A stretch of DNA of 64,000 nt. Source: Streptomyces sp. MNU76 (GTDB taxonomy: Bacteria > Actinomycetota > Actinomycetes > Streptomycetales > Streptomycetaceae). Location of the stretch: NCBI RefSeq assembly GCF_020982545.1, contig NZ_JAJKLK010000011.1:1-64000 (forward strand). The letters are read 5' to 3'. Below the pieces are notes generated by a model. That model did not search any database. It worked only from the letters and a program-made list of their open reading frames with translations, and had not been told where the DNA came from. Position numbers and translations under genes: made by a program. Positions within the stretch are counted from its first letter, which is position 1; each line of letters begins with the position of its first letter. This document shows, one piece after another, positions 57,007 through 64,000 of this stretch.

Positions 57007-57891
57007 CTAGATGGTGAGCATGCGGATGACCGCAGGGAAAGCCATCAGAAGCATGACCAGGACGGCGAGCAGGGCTCCCGGGGCGGTCATCTTCTCGCTG
57101 GCGGCGTTGGCCTCCGCGGCCTGGTCGGCCAGCAGTTCGGCGTTGAGAGCGGCGGTACGGGCGCGCAAGGCCTTGTAGACGGCGGCGCCGTCGGTGGCCG
57201 AGCCCCGCATGATGTCGGCGACGTCGTCCAGGACGGGCAGGTCATACTCGGCGGCCAACTCCGTGAGTGCCTGATACGGCGGGATCTTCTCCAGCCGGGC
57301 CCGGCGCAGCGCGCCCTGCAGGTACAGGAAGGGCCAGCCGGCGCCGACTTCGGCGGCCTTCTCCAGGGCCTCGGTGGGACCGGCGTCGGCGGCTCGCTTG
57401 AGCGCGACCAGGTCCAGGTAGGCGGACAGGGCGTGCGCGAATTCCTCCCGCGCCCGCTTGGCCTGATCGCGTACCGTGAGATCGGGCGTGATGAACAGCA
57501 GCCCCGCGATGAGGAGTCCGACCGCCCCGGGCACGTAGAACGGCAGGGAGACGCCCGCGATGATCCACGGGATCGTCGCGATCACCGGGCAGAACAGGCC
57601 GAGCGCGGCGAGCGCCACCTTCTTGACCATGAACTGACCCGGCCCCTGGCCGAGGAGAGCCAAGTTGGTGGTGGGGATCCGCACGCCGGGCAGCCGCTCC
57701 AGGCGGGCCAGCAGCCACCGGCCCCACACCTCCTCGCGGTCCAGCTCCGGCTCGGGCATCGTCAAGGTGGCCGGGGCGCTGCGCGCGAGGGCGGGCCCCA
57801 ACGCGGGCTGAGGGCGGAGCAGTTCCCGGACCAGCAGGGCGAGGCCGGCGCCGACCGTGCCGCCGGTCAGGAGGACGGGGAACAGGTTCAC
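57007..57891 (-). CDS. tadC: TadC-like type II secretion F family protein
   Basis: A 294-residue inner-membrane platform protein with N- and C-terminal hydrophobic helices, two central helices (about 90-135) and a T2SSF domain (about 150-270, FAHALSAYLDLVALKRAADAG). Together with TadB it forms the platform that couples the ATPase to pilus growth. It overlaps tadB by 4 nt. Confidence 0.87.
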   Translation of the reverse strand: MNLFPVLLTGGTVGAGLALLVRELLRPQPALGPALARSAPATLTMPEPELDREEVWGRWLLARLERLPGVRIPTTNLALLGQGPGQFMVKKVALAALGLFCPVIATIPWIIAGVSLPFYVPGAVGLLIAGLLFITPDLTVRDQAKRAREEFAHALSAYLDLVALKRAADAGPTEALEKAAEVGAGWPFLYLQGALRRARLEKIPPYQALTELAAEYDLPVLDDVADIMRGSATDGAAVYKALRARTAALNAELLADQAAEANAASEKMTAPGALLAVLVMLLMAFPAVIRMLTI

Positions 57892-58841
57892 GAGCTGACT
57901 CCTTCCGGCTCACGGCCAGCGACCGGTAGGACGTCGGGTTCCGTCGCGGGAGCAGGCAGCCGGACCGTGCTGGAGGGGTCGATGATCAAGAATCGGGGGG
58001 TACGGCGGAAGGAGCCCAGCTGCCGCATCAGGGCGAGCACCCCGATGAACCCGGCCGTCAGGAAGGCGAGCACCAGTTGTCCCAGCAGCGTCGAGTACGG
58101 CTTGGTGTAGCTGGGTACGAAGAACCCGGCCGCAACCACGCCCACGGTAATGATGGTCATCCACCGCACCGTGGTCCGCGGCTTCGCCCGGTCGGCCTCG
58201 ATGGCGCGCTTACGCGCGACCTCGTCGCGCACCGTTCCGGCCAGGTCCTCCAACGCCTGCGCCAGGCCCGGGCCGCGGTCGTTGACCGACAGGATGAGCG
58301 CGGCAACCACCTTGTCCGCGGTGACATCGCCCAGTTCATCAGCGAACGCGCGGAGCGCTCCCTCCGGCCGCCACCCCAGGCGCAGCCGGTCGGACAGGTT
58401 GATGATCTGCGGGGCAAGCTCTTCGGGAGCGCCCTTACGGCTGGTCATCATCGCCTGCTCCAGGCCCATGCCCAGCCGCAGCAGGCCGGCCAGCCGCTGG
58501 GTCCACTCGCTCAAGGCCTCCAGCTGGCCGATGCGCTCCTGCGCAGTCTGCGACGGGGTGATCAGCCAGGGCACGCCGATGACGGCCGCACCCAGCAGAA
58601 CGCCGCCCACGAAGTTCCCCGAAACCAGCCACACGCCCGCGAAGACCACGACCGCCACGACCGCGAGGGTCCGCCGGCGCAGCCGGACGTCCTCACTCTG
58701 GTCCTTCCCCGCGCCCAGAGAGCGCCACCGCTGCCACAACGGAGCCCGGCGCGGCGCAGTTGTCCCAACGAACCCGGCCACGACACCGATCAGCCCGCCG
58801 ACGACGGCCATGCCGCTGAGCAGTCCCCACAACAGGGTCAT
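57888..58841 (-). CDS. tadB: TadB-like type II secretion F family protein
   Basis: A 317-residue protein with an N-terminal helix (about 5-28), a helix pair (about 58-95), a T2SSF domain (about 110-230, LSEWTQRLAGLLRLGMGLEQAM) and C-terminal helices (about 235-285). ATG 58841 is used because it overlaps the tadA stop by 4 nt. It is the partner of TadC in the inner-membrane platform. Confidence 0.87.
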   Translation of the reverse strand: MTLLWGLLSGMAVVGGLIGVVAGFVGTTAPRRAPLWQRWRSLGAGKDQSEDVRLRRRTLAVVAVVVFAGVWLVSGNFVGGVLLGAAVIGVPWLITPSQTAQERIGQLEALSEWTQRLAGLLRLGMGLEQAMMTSRKGAPEELAPQIINLSDRLRLGWRPEGALRAFADELGDVTADKVVAALILSVNDRGPGLAQALEDLAGTVRDEVARKRAIEADRAKPRTTVRWMTIITVGVVAAGFFVPSYTKPYSTLLGQLVLAFLTAGFIGVLALMRQLGSFRRTPRFLIIDPSSTVRLPAPATEPDVLPVAGREPEGVSS

Positions 58842-60337
58842 CGGCGCGCCCCCACCTTCAGCGGCAGCGGGGCCTGCCAGGCCCCGTAGGGCTGCTGCAG
58901 CAGGGCGGAGTCGAACCCGACACGCCGCAGGTCGTCGACGCAGCCCGGATCCATCCGCGGGACCGCCCGAAGCTCGCCGAACTCGGCCCCGGGGGAGAAG
59001 ACTTCGTTGGTGGCAGGGCGGCCGGACTCGCCGATCCCGGTCAGCTCCAGGACGTGAGAGACGTAGCGGTGGCGGCGGCCGCCGATCTGCGTCTCGTCCG
59101 TCATGTCGACGTACACGATGAAGTCCAGGCCGTTCGCGGTCTGCCGGTAGGCGAGCTGCTCGGACAGGTTGTCCTGGGCGAGCGCGTACAGCTCGGCGAT
59201 CCGGTCGAAGATGATGTCCGGGCGGCGGGCGTGGATGGTGCACAGGTTGCCGCCCGAGCCGTTCGTCAGCGCCTGCATCATGGCGACGACTTCGGGTCCG
59301 CGGACCTCACCGACCACGATCCGCTCCAGCGACATGCGCAACGCCGGGTGCATCAGGTCCAGGAGCGTCACCTCGCCGGCGCTGCGGCCGGTGACGTCCC
59401 TCTCCCCGTTCGACTCGCGCCCGACCAGGGAGACGACCTGGCGGTGGTAGCCGTTGGCGTGGGCGAAAAGTTCGTCCTCGGTCTGGATGGTGGCAAAGCG
59501 TGTCTCGGGGTCGAACTCCTTGAGCATCGCCCGAAGCAGCGTTGTTTTCCCAGCCTTCTGCTTCCCTGCGATCATGATGTTCTTCTCCGCGCGGACACAC
59601 GCGCCGAGGAACTCCCGCAGGATCGGGTCGATCGTGCCCAGCCGTACGAGGTCGTCCAGGTCGGCGTGGGAGACCCGGTGCCGGCGGATGACCGCATAGG
59701 TCATCGGCCCGAGTCCGGTGATGGCCTGAAGGCGGGAGCCGTCCTGCAGGGACAGGGCGAGGGTGGGGTTCGCGGTGGAGATGGTGCGCTCGTTGTGCCC
59801 GGAGCCCCGGGCCAACTCCCGCAGCAGTTCCAGGAGTTCTTCTTCCGAGTCGGCGATCGGTCCGACCATGCGGCGTTCGCCGTCGCCGTAGTCGAGCCAC
59901 ACCTCGTTCGGGCCCTGGATGATGATGTCCTCGACCCGGTCATCGTCCAGGTACGGCTGGAGCCTTCCGGCACGGAAAAGCAGGTCGTAGACGCCTCGCC
60001 GCAGTGCTTCGTCCTCCTGCGGCGCCATCGCCTGGGCGTCCGACCACAGGGCGACCGCCTCGTTGATCCACTCAAGGCAGCGCTGTTCTTCGCTCGCCCG
60101 GTCCATGTCCGGCGTGGTCTTCAGTAACTCTTCGCGCTGCTTGGCGACCTGGGCCGCGATGTGACGGGCGACCTTGTAGTCGACGGTGACCTGAGGTGCC
60201 GCGGCGCCGAGCACATGCGTACTCGAGGCGGCACCGGCCGGTGCATGTGTGCCGTTCGCCTGGCGCGACCACGCCTGCTGGGGGCGGCCGGGCGGGGAAG
60301 CCACCGTGGGATCGGTGTGCAGAGGCCTACCGCGCAC
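58838..60337 (-). CDS. tadA: TadA/CpaF secretion ATPase
   Basis: A 499-residue hexameric ATPase. The N-terminal helical domain (about 50-160) is followed by the motor: Walker A GKQKAGKT (258-265), ERIVVGEVRG (about 338-347) as Walker B with catalytic Glu-344, and a downstream His box (LCTIHARRP). It powers Flp pilus assembly at the inner membrane. It overlaps the CpaE-like gene by 11 nt. Confidence 0.92.
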   Translation of the reverse strand: MRGRPLHTDPTVASPPGRPQQAWSRQANGTHAPAGAASSTHVLGAAAPQVTVDYKVARHIAAQVAKQREELLKTTPDMDRASEEQRCLEWINEAVALWSDAQAMAPQEDEALRRGVYDLLFRAGRLQPYLDDDRVEDIIIQGPNEVWLDYGDGERRMVGPIADSEEELLELLRELARGSGHNERTISTANPTLALSLQDGSRLQAITGLGPMTYAVIRRHRVSHADLDDLVRLGTIDPILREFLGACVRAEKNIMIAGKQKAGKTTLLRAMLKEFDPETRFATIQTEDELFAHANGYHRQVVSLVGRESNGERDVTGRSAGEVTLLDLMHPALRMSLERIVVGEVRGPEVVAMMQALTNGSGGNLCTIHARRPDIIFDRIAELYALAQDNLSEQLAYRQTANGLDFIVYVDMTDETQIGGRRHRYVSHVLELTGIGESGRPATNEVFSPGAEFGELRAVPRMDPGCVDDLRRVGFDSALLQQPYGAWQAPLPLKVGARR

Positions 60338-61154
60338 GGGTCACCTCGCCCCCTGCGGTACGCACGCCGCCCGGATCGAGGCGCGCCCGCCGCATTGCGG
60401 CCCGCTGAACCAGCAGCGTGGTGGCCGTCCGGGCGGCCTTCATCAGCGGCGACTTAGTGAAGTGACGAGGCTGTTCCACGCCGTCGGACAGGACCTTGGC
60501 GTCCTTCGGGGCGTACGGCAGGGTGGCCACCACGGGCACCTGGAGCACGCGCTGCACCTCGCCCGCGGGATACGGACCCTCGTTGATCATCAGCACGCTG
60601 ACGTCGCCAACCCGTTCCTCCAGGGCGCGCACCCGGCCCTCGGCTGCCTGCAAGCAGCGCAGGGTGTTGCGCACGACCATGAACACGGCGTCGGCCTGCT
60701 CGGCCAGGACTCCGGACGGCCCGAAAGCACCCCGGCGGCCGAGGTCGATCAGGACGTCGTGGCTGTGCTCGGCCTCGATGCCGCGGAAGATGACCCCCAG
60801 GGCTTTCCATACCGAGCCCAGGCTCGCCGCTTGCGCAGGATCGGTGATGCCCGGCAGCAGCAGCCGGTCGCGCGGCGATTCCTTCTTGCCGTCCTCGCTG
60901 CTCAGGTCGATCAGCTGACGAAAGAACGCGTCGCCGAGTTCGCCCTGCCGGGCGGCGACCGAGAGGTTGCGCAGCCCGTAGCGGTCGCCGAGCGTGCCCT
61001 GCAGCAGTCCGTGCAGTACTGCGCTGCCGTCTGGGTCGCACTCGGCCAGGATCATCCGCCGGCCCGGCTCCAGCGGCCAGGACAGCAGCAAGGCGAGCGC
61101 GCTTGTGGTTACACCGGGTGCACCACTGCACCCTGCCAGCGCGATGACAGCCAT
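60327..61154 (-). CDS. CpaE/TadZ-like MinD-fold protein
   Basis: A 275-residue MinD/ParA-fold protein. The P-loop position reads GCSGAPGVTTSALALLL (8-24), with Val in place of the phosphate-binding Lys. To my knowledge this is typical of the streptomycete Tad-associated members. In other bacteria CpaE/TadZ positions the pilus machine. Start ATG 61154 overlaps the cpaB-like stop (TGATG). Confidence 0.83.
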   Translation of the reverse strand: MAVIALAGCSGAPGVTTSALALLLSWPLEPGRRMILAECDPDGSAVLHGLLQGTLGDRYGLRNLSVAARQGELGDAFFRQLIDLSSEDGKKESPRDRLLLPGITDPAQAASLGSVWKALGVIFRGIEAEHSHDVLIDLGRRGAFGPSGVLAEQADAVFMVVRNTLRCLQAAEGRVRALEERVGDVSVLMINEGPYPAGEVQRVLQVPVVATLPYAPKDAKVLSDGVEQPRHFTKSPLMKAARTATTLLVQRAAMRRARLDPGGVRTAGGEVTRAR

Positions 61155-61858
61155 CAGCTGCCGTCCGGGGCAGCGAGGACCAGGCGCAGCGTGCCGGACG
61201 CCACCCACGCGGCCGCTGTGGGGCCGTCCGTAGCGGATGTGGCAACGTCCACGACCACGACTCCGGTGCCAGGAGCAGCGGTGGACGCCTTCACGACCCG
61301 TCCGTCGATGGTCTGCGGGACGGCATCCGACGTCTTGCCGGTGTCCGTCGCACCCTGGGCCGGGACATGGACCAGCTGTACCTTCTGGCCCGGCACCAGC
61401 GCGGTGGCCGGGATCTGCTTGGGCTCGAGCCCGATCGGCACCAACTGCTCGCCGGCTTTCACCAGCGAGTCCTTCGTCACCTGCGACGGGGCGAGAAGGG
61501 ACCCGGGCTTGAGCTCCACGGCGGCCCGCTTGCCCACCACCGAGTCCAGGTCGTCGCTGCGCACCGCTTTGACGGCCGGGTCCAAGGCGAGGGAGGCCTT
61601 GCCCAGGTCGTCCTCCGTGAGGACCTGGCCGACCTGGACGTCCCGGACGACGGTCACCACCTCGGTGCGGTTGCCAACCTGCAGCAGCAGGACGGCAACA
61701 CCAGCCCCTCCGGCGGCGATCAGCGCCAGGGACAGGGCAATGACACCTGGGCGCCGCCTGCGAGCCGACACGCGGGGCGGAGCCACCGGTCCGGCCACGC
61801 GCCCCTGCTGAGGGACTCCGTTCGGGGCTGTGTCTACACGTTCTTGGGTCTTGCTCAA
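61154..61858 (-). CDS. cpaB: CpaB/RcpC-like SAF-domain protein
   Basis: A 234-residue protein with a Pro/Arg-rich N terminus, one membrane helix (about 38-60) and an SAF domain (about 68-135; VRDVQVGQVLTEDDL, AAVELKPGSLLAPSQV) like RcpC/CpaB, which guide the pilus across the envelope. In Gram-positive bacteria it is probably an outer-face membrane anchor. Confidence 0.86.
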   Translation of the reverse strand: MSKTQERVDTAPNGVPQQGRVAGPVAPPRVSARRRRPGVIALSLALIAAGGAGVAVLLLQVGNRTEVVTVVRDVQVGQVLTEDDLGKASLALDPAVKAVRSDDLDSVVGKRAAVELKPGSLLAPSQVTKDSLVKAGEQLVPIGLEPKQIPATALVPGQKVQLVHVPAQGATDTGKTSDAVPQTIDGRVVKASTAAPGTGVVVVDVATSATDGPTAAAWVASGTLRLVLAAPDGS

Positions 61859-61879
61859 CGTTCTGTCCTTCCGGCGGCG

Positions 61880-62764
61880 TTACCTGACGACTTGCAGCTC
61901 GCCGATCGCCACCTGCCCGTTGGTTTGCCGGATCTCGGTGAGCTGGCCAGCCTGTCCGCCGCCCTGCCAGTCGATCGTCCACGTCGAGGTCGCGGTGACC
62001 GGGAACTTGCCGTTCTTGGCACCGGCTGAGGTCTTGGAATACACGTGTCCGCAGGTCGGGGACTGGGCCATGCCCTCGGAGGCCTGGTAGGGAGTACCGG
62101 GGCCGTTGCACGTCACGCTGGCTCCGTCACCCATCTTCCACACGATCTTCGACACCTTCGCGGTCGCGGTGACGGTGATCCCGCCCGCTGATGCCGAAGC
62201 GGTGTTGGGCCCGAAGGTTGTGGCGCTTTGGTTGACCCACATCCACATCGGAACGCCGACGGTGTATTTCCCGGCCGCGCGCGGACTGGCGATGTCTGGA
62301 CCAAGCAGAGTCATCGAGTCGACGGCCCGTTGAGCCAAGACAGCTGGGTCGACAGTCTCTTGCGCCGGCGGCTCGGCCAACCAGACCATCCGAACGATGG
62401 TGTCTCCGTCGACGCCATCCCAGCCACATGTCTGTTCGTACACGGCCCCGTCTCCGGGTTCGTGGCCTTCCCAGTCCAAGCTGCCGGCGGGTGGCTGCGG
62501 GTCTGCGAGCTTGTAGACGCAGACCGTCTTATCGGTGGGATCGCGACCGTCGGACGAGCCGCTTCCACCTGTTCCGTCCGTGCTGCCGCTGCCGCCGGCT
62601 TGGCCGCCGCCCTGCCCGGGGACGTCTACCTCGACCTCGCAGTCGTACAGGCCGCACTCGATGCCGCCGTCGCCCTTGGGGTCATCCTCCGCGTAGCTGG
62701 TGACAGGGACAGAGAGCGTGGCCAGGACGGTTGCCGCAGTGATGACGATGCGGCGCGTCAGCAT
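61880..62764 (-). CDS. Secreted protein of the Tad operon
   Basis: A 294-residue protein with a clear signal peptide (MLTRRIVITAATVLATLSVPVTSYA), a short Gly/Ser-rich linker and a beta-rich, Trp-rich body (MWMWVNQSATTFGP, TSTWTIDWQGGG) with at least six Cys that may form disulfides. Similar proteins accompany streptomycete tad operons, sometimes mislabelled as ATP/GTP-binding. It is probably displayed at or near the pilus. Confidence 0.8.
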   Translation of the reverse strand: MLTRRIVITAATVLATLSVPVTSYAEDDPKGDGGIECGLYDCEVEVDVPGQGGGQAGGSGSTDGTGGSGSSDGRDPTDKTVCVYKLADPQPPAGSLDWEGHEPGDGAVYEQTCGWDGVDGDTIVRMVWLAEPPAQETVDPAVLAQRAVDSMTLLGPDIASPRAAGKYTVGVPMWMWVNQSATTFGPNTASASAGGITVTATAKVSKIVWKMGDGASVTCNGPGTPYQASEGMAQSPTCGHVYSKTSAGAKNGKFPVTATSTWTIDWQGGGQAGQLTEIRQTNGQVAIGELQVVR

Positions 62765-63363
62765 GATTTCCCCTGGGGCTCATCGCGGGTGACGCGCCAC
62801 CCTTCCGGATACTTCTCGACGGTGCTGAGAATCCGGTACTTCGTCAGCCGGTTCTCCGGTTGGGACACTGGCTTCTTGGTCTCGGCATCGACCCTCCGCC
62901 ACTTGGAGATGTCCAGGCAGCTGGACACGGTCGCGTTGGGGATCTTGCCCGAGACGTTCACCTTGGTGACCGTCTGGTCGGTGAGGGCGACGCTGCCGGT
63001 GTAGATGCGGCCGCGGTCGTGAGCGCGCTTGGCGTCTGCCTCGGCGTTCTTCAATGCGGAGGATGCGGCGTACTGATCAAGGTGCGCGCTCTTGCCGGTA
63101 GGGTCGGCGTAGAGCTTCTCCATCTCCTGCCAGTAGGCCCCGTATGCAGTGACTGCTTCCTTCTTCGCGGTCTCCTTCGGGTCGGCGGGAGCAGACGACT
63201 GCGGAGACTGTGCGACGCTCGGGGACTCGTCTGTCGCCTCATCCTTCTTCCCGTCGGATGAGCTGCACGCGGTCAGGGCGAGGGCAGCGCACAGCGTGAT
63301 GGAGGCGGCGGTCTTTCGGACGTGAACAGCGGAGTGATGGATTTGATGTGCGCGACGTTTCAC
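62758..63363 (-). CDS. Secreted lipoprotein at the head of the Tad operon
   Basis: A 201-residue lipoprotein. GTG 63363 has an ideal GGGGAGG site. It has a signal with lipobox LTACSS (Cys near residue 33), a Ser/Pro/Glu spacer and a folded domain (about 65-200) with a possible disulfide (SSCLDI ... GKSC). It overlaps the next gene by 7 nt and is likely the first gene of the operon. Confidence 0.82.
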   Translation of the reverse strand: MKRRAHQIHHSAVHVRKTAASITLCAALALTACSSSDGKKDEATDESPSVAQSPQSSAPADPKETAKKEAVTAYGAYWQEMEKLYADPTGKSAHLDQYAASSALKNAEADAKRAHDRGRIYTGSVALTDQTVTKVNVSGKIPNATVSSCLDISKWRRVDAETKKPVSQPENRLTKYRILSTVEKYPEGWRVTRDEPQGKSC

Positions 63364-63610
63364 GATGCCTCCCCGTACGGCGCGGTGTGACCTGACTGCT
63401 GCCCTGCGCCGCCGGCGGACGGCAGTCCAGCTCCGCGGCCTGGTCCAGCTGCGGTGATCCGTTTGCGTAGCGGCAAGATTACGCATATGCCAGTCAACTT
63501 CCCAGCTCGATATTTGAGTTCACTCACACAACTCGGGACGTATCCGGTCACTTTCGGACCCGGATGTCGATTTGTAGTTCTGTGGCTTCGCTCGTCGCGT
63601 CCGTGCACGA
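63364..63610 (-). promoter_or_regulatory. Upstream region of the Tad operon
   Basis: A 247-bp spacer, with a comparatively AT-rich stretch around 63470-63540 (for example GCATATGC and CTCAAATATCGA on the minus strand). A promoter is likely here, but no convincing -35/-10 pair with proper spacing could be fixed by eye. Confidence 0.4.
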
Positions 63611-63889
63611 TCAGGGCGCGTTCGTCGAGCCGAACGGAGCTTGTGAGTCCGCTGTGTGCGAGAACGAGATCTCGGCTCGTCGGTTCTTCTGGCGGCCGGC
63701 CTTACTGGCGTTGGAGGCCACCGGGTTCCGCTCGCCGAACCCACGTGTGTCGAAGGTGACCGCCGCGCTGCTGAGTTCCTCGGCCAGCACGCCCTGGACG
63801 GCAACGGCACGCTGCCGGGAGAGGGTGTCGCTGTGGGAGGCGGATCCGAGGTCATTGGTGAACCCGTACTCCCGGACCGCCGTTCCCGG
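63611..63889 (-). pseudogene. OmpA-like C-terminal domain remnant
   Basis: On the minus strand the frame reads VREYGFTNDLGSASHSDTLS, RQRAVAVQGVLAEEL, VTFDTRGFGERNPVASNASK and QKNRRAEISF. This is a typical OmpA/MotB peptidoglycan-binding domain end, stopping at 63611. An in-frame TAG (63890-63892) and loss of the expected upstream motif show the 5' part is missing. OmpA-like proteins accompany streptomycete Tad loci, so this may be a decayed operon member. Confidence 0.75.
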
Positions 63890-64000
63890 CTACTGGGCAT
63901 AGGAGTGCTTCCTTTCGCTGAGGGGTCTGGAGACGGGCATCGCGTCGCCGGGACTGCGCCCGGCGTCGCGAACGGGGGAGGGAAGGCCGGATGCCTCACT

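Noticed and set aside
1..64000. tRNA, rRNA or tmRNA genes
   Set aside because: No cloverleaf-like segment with GTTCGANTC-type arms or rRNA-like conserved stretch was noticed by eye; a covariance-model scan would be decisive.
1..64000. Canonical chromosomal parS (GTTTCACGTGAAAC) or linear-replicon telomere palindromes
   Set aside because: I see no GTTTCACGTGAAAC, and the large palindromes present are single intergenic hairpins rather than a terminal array.

Overview
The window looks like accessory DNA of a Streptomyces or close relative, most likely a large conjugative plasmid or an integrated element. The DNA is very GC-rich with strong third-position G/C bias, starts are ATG/GTG/TTG behind GGAGG-type ribosome sites, TTA leucine codons are rare and scattered, and the families are actinobacterial (WhiB-like, DUF5999, DUF2637, FtsK/TraB-type transfer ATPase, streptomycete Tad pilus). 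Species and replicon type cannot be read from the sequence alone.

Layout. (1) 1-6159: a wblE/whiB1-type gene split by a 5.7-kb Tn554-like element with identifiable ends. The element carries a divergent DUF6194/MerR pair and a tnpA-tnpB-tnpC recombinase operon. (2) 6199-20116: a transfer-type backbone of membrane proteins, a TraB/FtsK-like ATPase (with a probable frameshift), a full-length second FtsK, small proteins, strong hairpins, and a repeat cluster resembling the 8-bp recognition repeats of Streptomyces TraB. (3) 20117-26601: a small membrane-protein gene apparently split by a second multi-recombinase element carrying an ArsR regulator and an MFS exporter. (4) 26622-29115: small genes including a polynucleotide-kinase-like P-loop protein. 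(5) about 29165-35470: a third recombinase cluster (three tyrosine-recombinase-like proteins plus a TnpC-like protein), abutting a broken IS5-type transposase. (6) 35578-46687: many small, often translationally coupled genes: RapZ-C-like, GGDEF, ASCH, truncated N6-adenine methylase, DUF4326, DUF5131 interrupted by an antisense LAGLIDADG homing endonuclease, and DUF1643. (7) 47133-49193: a parB-parA pair. (8) 49428-51929: a DUF2637 transfer-type membrane protein and a small gene. (9) 51951-63363, minus strand: a tightly overlapping Tad/Flp pilus operon ending in a LysM/BTAD protein, with an OmpA-like gene remnant upstream.

How the parts may work together. The TraB/FtsK-like ATPases, Spd/DUF2637-type membrane proteins and candidate clt repeats suggest double-stranded-DNA conjugation of the actinomycete type, and the Tad pilus may assist adhesion or mating. 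The ParB/ParA pair sits among seven copies of an intergenic palindrome (consensus TCTTTACGSCGTAAAGA) that I propose as its centromere or operator. This palindrome family, the homing endonuclease lodged in frame and antisense in a coding gene, and the precisely resolved element insertion into wblE are the most notable observations.
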